Notes under the pieces: model-generated
What the model saw: the letters and a program-made list of their open reading frames with translations, nothing else
What the model was told of the DNA's origin: nothing
The model's database searches: none
Assembly (NCBI GenBank): GCA_023456995.1
Contig: JAEWNU010000233.1
Location: forward strand, 1 to 7,927
Reading direction: 5' to 3'
DNA length: 7,927 nt
Origin: Bacillota bacterium
GTDB taxonomy: Bacteria; Bacillota; Clostridia; Oscillospirales; Ruminococcaceae
Translations under genes and position numbers: made by a program
Part shown: piece after piece, positions 1 through 6,542 of the stretch
How positions within the stretch are numbered: the first letter of the stretch is position 1
Layout: each line of letters begins with the position of its first letter

Positions 1-1
1 G

Positions 2-1165
2 GTTCTAACTATTGACAAGGATATTCAGCGCACCGCCAGAGACGCGCTGATTAAGGAGATAAAATATCTAAACGAGAACGCACCGCAGGGTCAGGGTAGA
101 GAGGCTAATGCTGGTGCTGTTGTTGCAATAGACGTAAAAAATTCTGAGGTGCTGGCAGCGGTCACGTACCCGTCATATAACCTTGAAACGTACTCTGAGG
201 ATTACGCCAAGAATTCTTCGGATGAGCTTTATCCCTTTTTAAACCGTGCTTTTTCGGGTATCTATGCGCCGGGTTCTTGTTTTAAGCCCGTGGTTGGCAC
301 CGCTGGGATAGCCGAGGGTATTATTGCACCCAGCACAACCGTCAACTGCCAGCGGACCTATACTTTTTTGCCGACCTATCAGCCGACCTGTCTGGGCTTT
401 CACGGACCGCTTACCGTTGCCGAGGCGCTGCGTGTTTCTTGCAACGTCTTTTTCTATGATACGGGTAGGCAACTAGGCATTGCCCGCATCAATAAATATG
501 CACAAGCACTGGGATTGGGTGCTCCTACAGGCATTGAGCTGACTGAAGCCAAGGGTACCCAGTGCGACCCGAATACGGTTTATCCCGGCGACGTTTTACA
601 GGCGGCGATAGGACAGCTTGATAATGGTTATACGCCTGTGCAGCTTGCCAACTATTGTGCGACGCTTGCACGGCGCGGCGTGCGCATGAAGGTATCTTTG
701 GTCAAATCTGTCTCCTCTTATTATAATTGGAAAGATACGATTTCTACCCATACGCCGGAAGTGGCTAACACGCTGGATGTTGATCAATCGGTATTCGATT
801 CGGTTATTGGCGGCATGGTTATGGCGTCCCATGATGTGCGGGGAACGGCCTACCGTTATCTGGGTGATTATCCGGTTACGGTGGCTTCTAAAACCGGTAC
901 ACCCCAGACAAATGAATTTCCCAACTCGACCTTTATCTGTTTTGCACCTGCCGATGATCCACAGATTGCGATTGCGGTGGTTATCGAAAAGGGCTGGCAT
1001 GGTTATACCGGTGCGCCGGTTGCACGAGCAGTGCTTGATTCCTTCTTTTTCCCAAGTAAGGCGGGGAATAATGATCAAGGTGAACCAGATATATCGACTG
1101 AAGGGACCTCCGAAGGTAGCGAAGGGGCTGCTGTACAAAGCAATGCAGAAAGACCGGCCCTCTAA
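2..1165 (+). CDS. mrdA: Penicillin-binding protein 2-like transpeptidase, C-terminal part (5' end outside window)
   Basis: Class B penicillin-binding protein, a DD-transpeptidase that cross-links peptidoglycan from the outer face of the cytoplasmic membrane. The frame is open from the first bases (VLTIDKDIQ, typical for the start of the transpeptidase domain) to the TAA at 1163-1165, so the N-terminal membrane anchor and dimerisation domain lie upstream. All three active-site motifs are visible: SxxK as SCFK (275-286, nucleophile Ser at 275-277), SxN as SCN (437-445) and KTG (890-898). The tail after about 1050 is acidic and rich in Gly/Ser/Glu and looks disordered. The following minD-like and mgsA genes fit the mre-pbp2-min-mgsA cluster, which favours PBP2/MrdA (elongation) over FtsI/SpoVD (division or sporulation). 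The family is certain; the exact paralogue is inferred from context. Confidence 0.9.
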   Translation, partial: VLTIDKDIQRTARDALIKEIKYLNENAPQGQGREANAGAVVAIDVKNSEVLAAVTYPSYNLETYSEDYAKNSSDELYPFLNRAFSGIYAPGSCFKPVVGTAGIAEGIIAPSTTVNCQRTYTFLPTYQPTCLGFHGPLTVAEALRVSCNVFFYDTGRQLGIARINKYAQALGLGAPTGIELTEAKGTQCDPNTVYPGDVLQAAIGQLDNGYTPVQLANYCATLARRGVRMKVSLVKSVSSYYNWKDTISTHTPEVANTLDVDQSVFDSVIGGMVMASHDVRGTAYRYLGDYPVTVASKTGTPQTNEFPNSTFICFAPADDPQIAIAVVIEKGWHGYTGAPVARAVLDSFFFPSKAGNNDQGEPDISTEGTSEGSEGAAVQSNAERPAL

Positions 1166-1269
1166 GCGGAAAAGAGGAATAAAATTCTCAGAAATTTTGC
1201 TTTTTTACCTGAACAATGTCTGGTCAGCAGCTTATTTTTATGATAAGATTGGACAATAGGGGGATTGAA

Positions 1270-2004
1270 ATGTCAAATGTTCTGGTCGTAACATCAGGCA
1301 AGGGCGGAACCGGAAAAACCACTGTTTCGTATTTGCTGGCGCAGGCGCTTTGCCGTCGCCATAAAAATGTGTTGCTTCTGGAGCTTGATAGCGGTTTGCG
1401 CGGGCTGGACCTGATTATGGGTGTATCAGATAAAATCGTCTATGACCTATCCGACGTTTTGTCGGGGCGGTGTAAGCCGGTAAAGTCCATCACGGTCTGC
1501 AACGTTCCCCAGGGAAACCTGCATTTGATTCCAGCGCCGGTGGATCGGCATTTTGTACCTGACCGTACCAGTCTAACGGCATTGCTCAAAGGACTGGCGG
1601 GCTGTTATGACTATTTGATATTGGATACCTCGGCAGGGCTGGGACGCGGTTTTGATGTTGCATGTTCGGTTTGCAACAATGCGCTGATTGTTTGTACAGC
1701 CGACCCAGTCTCAGTGCGGGACGCTGCTAAGGCAGCGCAAATATTGCAGGAAAAAAAGCCCAAACTCGTAATTAATAAGTTTTTAAGGCACATACTATCT
1801 AAGGATTTGCCTGATCTGGATGCGGTGATTGACCATGTTGGAGCACAGTTGATTGCGGTTATCCCAGAGGATCCGCTGGTGGAACGACTGCTGGCTAAGG
1901 GTGAATCGCTGCCGCAAAGCAGTTTGGCTTGGCGGGAAGTTGAAGACATGACTAGACGTATTTTGGGTGAAAGAGTGAGACTTAATGTTGAGCGCTTGAA
2001 ATAA
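1270..2004 (+). CDS. minD: MinD-like septum-site ATPase (ParA/MinD family)
   Basis: P-loop ATPase of the MinD/ParA family; MinD proteins normally bind the membrane as ATP dimers and place the division inhibitor MinC. The 244-residue protein has the deviant Walker A KGGTGKTT (residues 11-18), the switch region with GLRGLDLIMG (42-51), Walker B LILDTSAG (116-123) and the VIPED motif (197-201). The start at 1270 is chosen because AGGGGG (1258-1263) lies six bases upstream; an in-frame ATG at 1216 has no ribosome binding site. It follows the PBP gene by 104 bases and precedes mgsA by 28. Oddities are Ser in place of the Pro of the usual DxPAG motif, a short C-terminus ending LNVERLK without the usual membrane-targeting helix, and no adjacent minC or minE. 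It could be a true but divergent MinD or a MinD paralogue with another job. Confidence 0.8.
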   Translation: MSNVLVVTSGKGGTGKTTVSYLLAQALCRRHKNVLLLELDSGLRGLDLIMGVSDKIVYDLSDVLSGRCKPVKSITVCNVPQGNLHLIPAPVDRHFVPDRTSLTALLKGLAGCYDYLILDTSAGLGRGFDVACSVCNNALIVCTADPVSVRDAAKAAQILQEKKPKLVINKFLRHILSKDLPDLDAVIDHVGAQLIAVIPEDPLVERLLAKGESLPQSSLAWREVEDMTRRILGERVRLNVERLK

Positions 2005-2032
2005 AGCGGCAGCATAAAGATGGAGGATGAGT

Positions 2033-2437
2033 ATGAATATCGCATTAATAGCACATGATTCTAAGAAAGAGCTGATGGTACAGTTTTGCATTGCGTACAG
2101 TGGCATCCTCAGTCAGCATAATATCTGTGCAACCGGTACAACCGGAAAGCTAGTGTCCGAGGCAACCGGCCTACGTATTTTTAGATTTCTTTCGGGTGAG
2201 CAGGGCGGCGACCAGCAGATTGCTGCACGCATTGCATGCAACGAAATCGATCTGTTGCTGTTCCTAAGAGACCCGCTTACCATGAAACCAGGGGAGCCGG
2301 ATGAAGCAAATCTGATTCGCCTGTGCGACGTTCATTCCATACCGATGGCAACGAATATTGCCACCGCCGAAGCGTTGATTCATGCGCTGGAGAAGGGTGA
2401 TCTCGACTGGAGAGATATTGTCAACCCCAAACGATAA
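2033..2437 (+). CDS. mgsA: Methylglyoxal synthase
   Basis: Cytosolic enzyme that converts dihydroxyacetone phosphate to methylglyoxal and phosphate, a bypass of lower glycolysis used when phosphate is short. The 134-residue product has the N-terminal IALIAHD motif (3-9), the phosphate-binding TGTTG loop (34-38), SGEQGGDQQ (54-62) with the catalytic Asp at 60 (E. coli Asp71 equivalent), RDP (79-81), and IPMATN (103-108). ATG 2033 is chosen because GGAGG (2022-2026) lies six bases ahead and the protein then starts MNIALIAHD as in relatives; ATG 2027 directly abuts that site. The segment usually read as PHxPD is PGEPD (86-90) here, so the histidine equivalent to E. coli His98 is Gly87, while the four conserved aspartates are kept. 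It probably shares a transcript with the minD-like gene. Confidence 0.93.
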   Translation: MNIALIAHDSKKELMVQFCIAYSGILSQHNICATGTTGKLVSEATGLRIFRFLSGEQGGDQQIAARIACNEIDLLLFLRDPLTMKPGEPDEANLIRLCDVHSIPMATNIATAEALIHALEKGDLDWRDIVNPKR

Positions 2438-2465
2438 TTTAACTATTTTATAAATAGACTAAAAT
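2438..2465 (+). promoter_or_regulatory. Candidate promoter for the T-box-hisS-aspS transcript
   Basis: TAAAAT at 2460-2465 matches the -10 consensus at five of six bases. The best -35 candidate, TTTAAC at 2438-2443, is weak but sits at a 16-base spacing. Initiation 6-7 bases after the -10 box would place the RNA 5' end at about 2471-2473, just where the base of T-box stem I begins. That positional fit is the main support. Confidence 0.4.
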
Positions 2466-2470
2466 ACATT

Positions 2471-2730
2471 GAAGCGGAAGCAGTAGTCTGTCAGTAACGT
2501 CTACAGAGAAGGGGTCGCCCAAAGCTTATTAGCGCTGGGTCTAAGGCTGAGAGCCCCGCCGTAAGGACAGAGGAAGGACATCCGCCGAGTTGAAAGCGCA
2601 AAACGCTTTTCGCCTGCTCTGCGTTATAAGAGCGCCTGTTGAGATGAACGAAACTATGTCGTTCAAACGAGGGTGGCACCGCGTGGAGTTTTCCCCGCCC
2701 CTTTTGCTGATTGGGGGCGGGGTATTTTAT
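2471..2730 (+). promoter_or_regulatory. T-box riboswitch leader, predicted tRNA-Asp specific
   Basis: A cis-acting leader RNA that binds uncharged tRNA and switches a terminator to an antiterminator. The T-box sequence AGGGTGGCACCGCG is at 2670-2683. Stem I closes with GCGGA (2474-2478) pairing TCCGC (2581-2585), followed by TCTGTC (2487-2492) pairing GACAGA (2566-2571). Between them lies the specifier loop, with AGTA (2482-2485) on one side and GGAAG then GAC plus purine A (2577-2580) on the other, giving an Asp codon. A distal AGAGA (2505-2509), hairpins 2593-2609 and 2616-2633, and stem III TGAACGA/TCGTTCA (2645-2651/2659-2665) complete the layout. The bulge UGGC (2674-2677) would pair with GCCA, the expected 3' end of tRNA-Asp. 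It lies directly upstream of hisS-aspS. The T-box call is secure; the specifier is my hand fold. Confidence 0.93.
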
Positions 2731-2732
2731 AT
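2693..2732 (+). terminator. Regulatory terminator of the T-box leader
   Basis: CCCCGCCCC (2693-2701) pairs perfectly with GGGGCGGGG (2714-2722) around a 12-base loop and is followed by the T-rich TATTTTATATTT. In the uncharged-tRNA state the upstream C-rich strand should be taken by the T-box antiterminator, letting transcription run on to hisS. Confidence 0.88.
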
Positions 2733-2803
2733 TTACATCCGCCTTTAAAACCGGATACAATATGCATAATAAAACAAAATAATACAATAAGGAGAATGAT
2801 TTT

Positions 2804-4117
2804 ATGAAACCGCTCACTTCTGCCCCGAAGGGGACACAGGATGCTTTGCCCAGTGACATAACCCGCTGGCACTATGTTGAGCGCACGGCGCTGGATATCG
2901 CCGAGCGTTATGGCTTTTTTGAGATGCGCACTCCCACGTTTGAGCACACTGAGCTGTTTAATCGTGCTGTGGGCGATACCACCGATGTGGTGCAAAAAGA
3001 AATGTATACCTTCAATGATAAAAAGGATCGCTCTATTACGCTGCGCCCTGAAGGTACGGCGGGCGTTGTTAGAGCGGCGATAGAACACAATCTTCTGGGG
3101 GGGCAGCTGCCGGTCAAGGCTAGTTATGTCATCAGCTGTTTCCGCTATGAGAAGCCGCAGGCGGGCCGTTTGCGAGAGTTCCACCAGTTTGGGGTGGAAT
3201 CATTAGGTTCTCCTTCCTCAGCTTCTGACGCTGAGGTGATCGCACTGGCTAATCAGCTTTTAGAAACATTGGGCGTAAGCAAAATTAAACTGTTTATCAA
3301 TTCCATCGGCTGCAAGCAATGCCGCCCTGCCTATCAAGTTAAGCTTAGAGAGTATTTCTCGACGCATAAAGAAAAGCTTTGTGAAACTTGCCTGACTCGC
3401 CTAGAGACCAACCCCCTACGAATCATCGACTGCAAAAGCCCGATCTGCAAAGAGATCGCTGCCCAAGCGCCCAAGATGATCGACCACCTCTGCCCCGAGT
3501 GTGAAGAGCACTTTGCCGAGCTGCGTGAGCGGCTGGAGGCGATGGGCATCCACTATGAGATAGACCCCGATATTGTGCGCGGGCTGGATTATTACTGCCG
3601 CACCGTCTTTGAATTTGTCACCGAAGCTATCGGCGCACAAGGAACCGTTTGTGGCGGTGGACGGTATGACGGATTGATTGAGGAGCTGGGTGGCCCAACA
3701 CTGCCCGGGGTGGGCTGGGCCATGGGGTTGGAGCGTCTTCAACTTGTCATGGCGGCGTCAAACGCTGAAACCCCTGCTCCACTGCCCTGTGAGTTATTTA
3801 TCGCGCCAATGGGTAAGGCAGCATCAATTGCAGCTGGAACACTGGTACAGAAACTGCGCGCCGAGGGCGTTTCCGCTGACTGTGAGACGATGGGCCGAAG
3901 CTTAAAAGCGCAGATGCGTTATGCAGACAAACTGGGAGCGGTTTATACCATGGTGCTAGGCGACAACGAGCTTGCGGAATGCAAGGCGACCATCAAAGAA
4001 ATGGCGACCGGCACCACCAATGAAATTACGCTGGGTGACGAGTTTGCCAATGAATTTATTAAGCTTTCGGTGCAGCGGTGCATTGGCGACGTAGCGGATG
4101 CAGCTGCAAAATTATAA
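2804..4117 (+). CDS. hisS: Histidyl-tRNA synthetase
   Basis: Class II aminoacyl-tRNA synthetase that charges tRNA-His in the cytosol as a homodimer. The 437-residue product, slightly longer than the usual 420-430, has LRPEGTA (80-86), motif 2 FRYEKPQAGRLREFHQFG (113-130), the histidine-binding GLDYYCRT (260-267), GGGRYDG (284-290), motif 3 GVGWAMGLER (302-311) and a C-terminal anticodon-binding domain from about 325. The insertion domain carries four cysteine pairs (C170/C173, C193/C196, C210/C215, C230/C233), a pattern common in clostridial HisRS that could hold metal. The start is supported by AAGGAG (2789-2794) nine bases upstream. It is the first gene after the T-box and precedes aspS by 38 bases, so both are under the same tRNA-sensing control. 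Confidence 0.97.
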   Translation: MKPLTSAPKGTQDALPSDITRWHYVERTALDIAERYGFFEMRTPTFEHTELFNRAVGDTTDVVQKEMYTFNDKKDRSITLRPEGTAGVVRAAIEHNLLGGQLPVKASYVISCFRYEKPQAGRLREFHQFGVESLGSPSSASDAEVIALANQLLETLGVSKIKLFINSIGCKQCRPAYQVKLREYFSTHKEKLCETCLTRLETNPLRIIDCKSPICKEIAAQAPKMIDHLCPECEEHFAELRERLEAMGIHYEIDPDIVRGLDYYCRTVFEFVTEAIGAQGTVCGGGRYDGLIEELGGPTLPGVGWAMGLERLQLVMAASNAETPAPLPCELFIAPMGKAASIAAGTLVQKLRAEGVSADCETMGRSLKAQMRYADKLGAVYTMVLGDNELAECKATIKEMATGTTNEITLGDEFANEFIKLSVQRCIGDVADAAAKL

Positions 4118-4155
4118 TGCAAATAGAAGATTGACGGATAAAAGGAGTAATGGCA

Positions 4156-5943
4156 ATGGCAGACTTTATGAACGGTTTGAAGCGTACCGCTTACTGCGGT
4201 GAGGTTTCGACCGATATGATTGGCAAAGAGCTAGTATTAGCGGGTTGGGCGGCCAAGCAGCGTGATTTGGGTAACCTTGTCTTTATTGATCTGCGAGACC
4301 GTACTGGTATCGCACAGCTTGCATTTGACGACTCAACCAATCGCGAAACTTTTGAGAAGGCATCCTCGGTGCGCTCGGAATATGTGCTGATGGCCAAGGG
4401 CGTGCTGCGCCGCCGTGAGTCGGTTAATAAGGACATTGCCACCGGCGAGGTGGAGTTGTATGTATCTGAACTGCGCGTGCTGGCGGTCAGTGAAACCCCG
4501 CCCTTTGACATCAAGGACGGCATAAAGACTAACGAAGAGCTGCGCCTTCGTTACCGTTATCTTGATTTGCGCCGTAACGAGCTGCAGTCAGCCATTTTGA
4601 TGCGCCATCGTATCGTTAAGCTGGTACGAGATTATTTTGATAAAAACCGATTTGTTGAAATTGAAACACCAATTCTTATGAAGCCTACCCCTGAAGGCGC
4701 ACGTGACTATCTGGTGCCCTCGCGCGTGCATCCTGGTAAATTTTACGCATTGCCCCAGTCACCGCAGCTTTATAAGCAGATTTCGATGCTGGCAGGCTTT
4801 GATCGCTATATGCAGATTGCCCGCTGCTTCCGCGACGAGGATTTGCGTGCAGACCGTCAGCCAGAGTTTACGCAAATTGACATTGAGATGTCTTTTGTCG
4901 ATGAAACCGACGTGCAGACCGTCAACGAGGGCTTGATGAAGGATATCTTCAAAGATATTATGGGCATGGAGCTAGAACTGCCGTTGCGCCGAATCACTTA
5001 TAAAGAGGCGATGGAACGTTTTGGATCGGACAAGCCGGACACCCGCTTTGGGTTGGAGTTGCAAGACCTTTCAGATATTCTAAAGGGTACTGAATTTGCT
5101 GTGTTTAAGGGTGCGTTAGAGGCTGGGGGCAGCGTGCGAGCCATTAATGTGAAGGGCGCAGCGGCTACTCTTTCGCGCAAGGAAATTGATAAACTGGCAG
5201 ATGTCGCCAAGCTGTTCAAGGCTAAAGGCCTCGCATTTACCCGCGTGACCGAAGATGCACAGTCCTCCTCATTTGAAAAGTTTCTCACTGAGGCTGAAAT
5301 CAAGGCCATTCATGATCGTATGGAAATAAAGACTGGCGACGTGCTGCTGGTGGTGGCTGACCCGCGGGACAGTGTTGTGTTTGCAGCACTCGGTGCACTG
5401 CGCCTGAACCTTGCCAAGCGGCTGGCACTAATCCCGGAGAATACCTACGATTTGTTGTGGGTTACCGATTTCCCGCTATTTGAGTATGATCCTGACGAGG
5501 GCCGCTACTACGCGATGCATCACCCCTTCACCTGCCCGAATTTTGAGGACTTGGACAAGATGGAATCGGATTTGGGAGCGGTGCGTGCCCGCGCCTATGA
5601 CCTCGTGCTCAATGGTACCGAGCTGGGTGGCGGATCGATTCGTATTTCTGATCCGGCTATTCAGCGCAAAATGTTTGCGGCGCTGGGCATGAGTGATGAA
5701 GAGGCCAATGATAAATTTGGCTTCCTGCTTGAAGCGTTCAAATATGGTGTCCCCCCCCACGGCGGCATGGCATATGGCCTTGACCGGCTTGTGATGCTGC
5801 TGTTAAACAAGGAGAGCATCCGTGATGTTATTCCCTTCCCCAAGGTGCAAAATGCCAGCGAACTAATGACCTCCTGTCCCACCCATGTCGATACCAAGTC
5901 ACTCGATGAGCTTTCAATTGCCGTGGTGCGTGAGGAAGAGTAA
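4156..5943 (+). CDS. aspS: Aspartyl-tRNA synthetase
   Basis: Class IIb synthetase that charges tRNA-Asp; bacterial type, about 595 residues as is usual for the family. The order is an N-terminal OB-fold anticodon-binding domain (about 15-110, with RDLGNLVFIDLRDRTG at 36-51), the catalytic domain with QSPQ (201-204) and motif 2 FRDEDLRADRQPEFTQ (225-240), the GAD insertion domain (about 300-410, AINVKG at 329), and motif 3 GGMAYGLDRL (536-545). Start 4156 is preferred because GGAG (4144-4147) lies eight bases ahead; in-frame ATG 4150 is only two bases from it. Leu38 in RDLG matches the Asp-only (discriminating) E. coli enzyme rather than the His of non-discriminating relatives, an inference from one position. 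The gene contains a run of eight C at 5751-5758 with the frame intact. Confidence 0.97.
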   Translation: MADFMNGLKRTAYCGEVSTDMIGKELVLAGWAAKQRDLGNLVFIDLRDRTGIAQLAFDDSTNRETFEKASSVRSEYVLMAKGVLRRRESVNKDIATGEVELYVSELRVLAVSETPPFDIKDGIKTNEELRLRYRYLDLRRNELQSAILMRHRIVKLVRDYFDKNRFVEIETPILMKPTPEGARDYLVPSRVHPGKFYALPQSPQLYKQISMLAGFDRYMQIARCFRDEDLRADRQPEFTQIDIEMSFVDETDVQTVNEGLMKDIFKDIMGMELELPLRRITYKEAMERFGSDKPDTRFGLELQDLSDILKGTEFAVFKGALEAGGSVRAINVKGAAATLSRKEIDKLADVAKLFKAKGLAFTRVTEDAQSSSFEKFLTEAEIKAIHDRMEIKTGDVLLVVADPRDSVVFAALGALRLNLAKRLALIPENTYDLLWVTDFPLFEYDPDEGRYYAMHHPFTCPNFEDLDKMESDLGAVRARAYDLVLNGTELGGGSIRISDPAIQRKMFAALGMSDEEANDKFGFLLEAFKYGVPPHGGMAYGLDRLVMLLLNKESIRDVIPFPKVQNASELMTSCPTHVDTKSLDELSIAVVREEE

Positions 5944-5959
5944 GTGGTTTAGTGCTTAC

Positions 5960-5978
5960 GATAGCCCTGTGGGCTATC
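5960..5978 (+). other. Short hairpin just downstream of aspS
   Basis: GATAGCCC (5960-5967) pairs with GGGCTATC (5971-5978) around a TGT loop. No T run follows, so it is not a complete intrinsic terminator on its own. It may stabilise the 3' end of the hisS-aspS message or assist the stronger hairpin 20 bases further on. Confidence 0.5.
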
Positions 5979-5997
5979 TCGCTCGTTATATAAATCA

Positions 5998-6045
5998 AAG
6001 GCAGCAAGTACGGTAAGCCGTACTTGCTGCCTTGCATATTTTCTT
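5998..6045 (+). terminator. Intrinsic terminator of the hisS-aspS operon
   Basis: A perfect 16-base-pair stem, AAGGCAGCAAGTACGG (5998-6013) with CCGTACTTGCTGCCTT (6018-6033), closes on a TAAG loop and is followed by GCATATTTTCTTTT. It lies 55 bases after the aspS stop and separates that operon from the next gene. Confidence 0.92.
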
Positions 6046-6089
6046 TTAATATTGCAGTAGAATAGCTAGTGGTGTTTGTATTGGTATAT

Positions 6090-6095
6090 TATAAT
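6090..6095 (+). promoter_or_regulatory. Candidate -10 box for the small membrane-protein gene
   Basis: A perfect TATAAT lies in an AT-rich stretch 33 bases before the gene start at 6128. At 16-18 bases further upstream I see no good -35 box. A promoter is expected here because a strong terminator ends the preceding transcript, but the exact site is uncertain. Confidence 0.4.
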
Positions 6096-6127
6096 ATAAA
6101 TACTACACATGGCTGGAAGTGACCCAA

Positions 6128-6463
6128 ATGGCTCAAGATAAGGTGAACATAATTATTTATACTGCTATCTGGGCGTTTTTAATTTTAGTTTATTTAGGAG
6201 TGCTCCGCCATTTCATATTGAACTATTTTGGCAAAAAAACAAAGTGTCGGGCGATGTTGGTTGATCAGTTTATTACTCAATATAAGCCGATCAAAAAGTA
6301 CCCGCCTTATAAAACAAAAATTGAATATATTGTAAACTTTGGTTGCGGTAAAAACGCCCTTAAGTTTGAAGTTAGCTTGTGGGTATATAATACAATAAAG
6401 AAAAATGACAAAGGTATTTTGACGTATCAGGGGACGCGGTTCATAAGTTTTGAGAACGATTGA
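6128..6463 (+). CDS. Small membrane-anchored protein resembling DUF2500 (YhhM-like)
   Basis: A 111-residue protein of unknown function. One hydrophobic segment (about 7-32) is followed by basic residues (GKKTKCR) and a soluble domain of about 75 residues predicted to be mostly beta-strand. The ending DKGILTYQGTRFISFE (94-109) closely resembles the conserved end of DUF2500/YhhM proteins (GDKGTLSYKGTRFVSF in E. coli YhhM, from memory), and the preceding YIVNF...FEVSL strands fit the same fold. The start at 6128 has GGAAG (6115-6119) eight bases upstream; an in-frame GTG at 6119 overlaps that site and is less likely. Its codons are visibly richer in A and T than those of the synthetase genes on its left or the decarboxylase genes on its right. 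It stands alone between two terminators. That it is a gene is likely; the family call is moderate. Confidence 0.75.
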   Translation: MAQDKVNIIIYTAIWAFLILVYLGVLRHFILNYFGKKTKCRAMLVDQFITQYKPIKKYPPYKTKIEYIVNFGCGKNALKFEVSLWVYNTIKKNDKGILTYQGTRFISFEND

Positions 6464-6482
6464 ATGATATATTCAGTTAGCA

Positions 6483-6517
6483 AAAATGCGTGCGCAATAA
6501 TTTTGCGCACGCATTTT
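6483..6517. terminator. Bidirectional terminator between convergent genes
   Basis: AAAATGCGTGCGCAA (6483-6497) pairs perfectly with TTGCGCACGCATTTT (6503-6517) around a TAATT loop. The GC-rich core is flanked by A on the left and T on the right, so it can act on both strands. It ends the small membrane-protein gene (stop at 6463) on the plus strand and the biotin-carrier gene (stop at 6543) on the minus strand. Confidence 0.9.
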
Positions 6518-6542
6518 GAATAATCACAACGGTCTCAAGAGA

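Noticed and set aside
596..1138. 180-codon minus-strand open frame opposite the PBP gene
   Set aside because: It is the shadow of a gene with clear catalytic motifs; the translation is rich in Arg/Ile/His without domain character and has no ribosome binding site.
1159..1206. Terminator after the PBP gene (CCTCT/AGAGG over the stop, then AAAATT/AATTTT followed by six T)
   Set aside because: The first hairpin overlaps the stop codon without a T run, and the second is a six-pair all-AT stem, too weak to call; read-through into minD is more likely.
1239..1244. TATGAT as a -10 box for a minD-like promoter
   Set aside because: No acceptable -35 sequence lies 15-19 bases upstream; the nearest partial matches give spacings of about 12 or 24 bases.
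1216..1269. Longer minD-like start at ATG 1216, adding 18 residues
   Set aside because: There is no ribosome binding site before 1216, the added residues do not resemble MinD N-termini, and 1270 has AGGGGG at good spacing with the canonical MSNVLVVTSGKGG start.
2443..2457. Palindrome CTATTT/AAATAG after mgsA as a terminator
   Set aside because: It is an AT-only short stem without a T run and lies in the probable promoter region of the T-box leader.
2491..3184. Overlapping minus-strand open frames (122 and 173 codons) across the T-box and the hisS start
   Set aside because: They run antisense to a structured riboswitch and to conserved hisS coding sequence, and their translations resemble no protein family.
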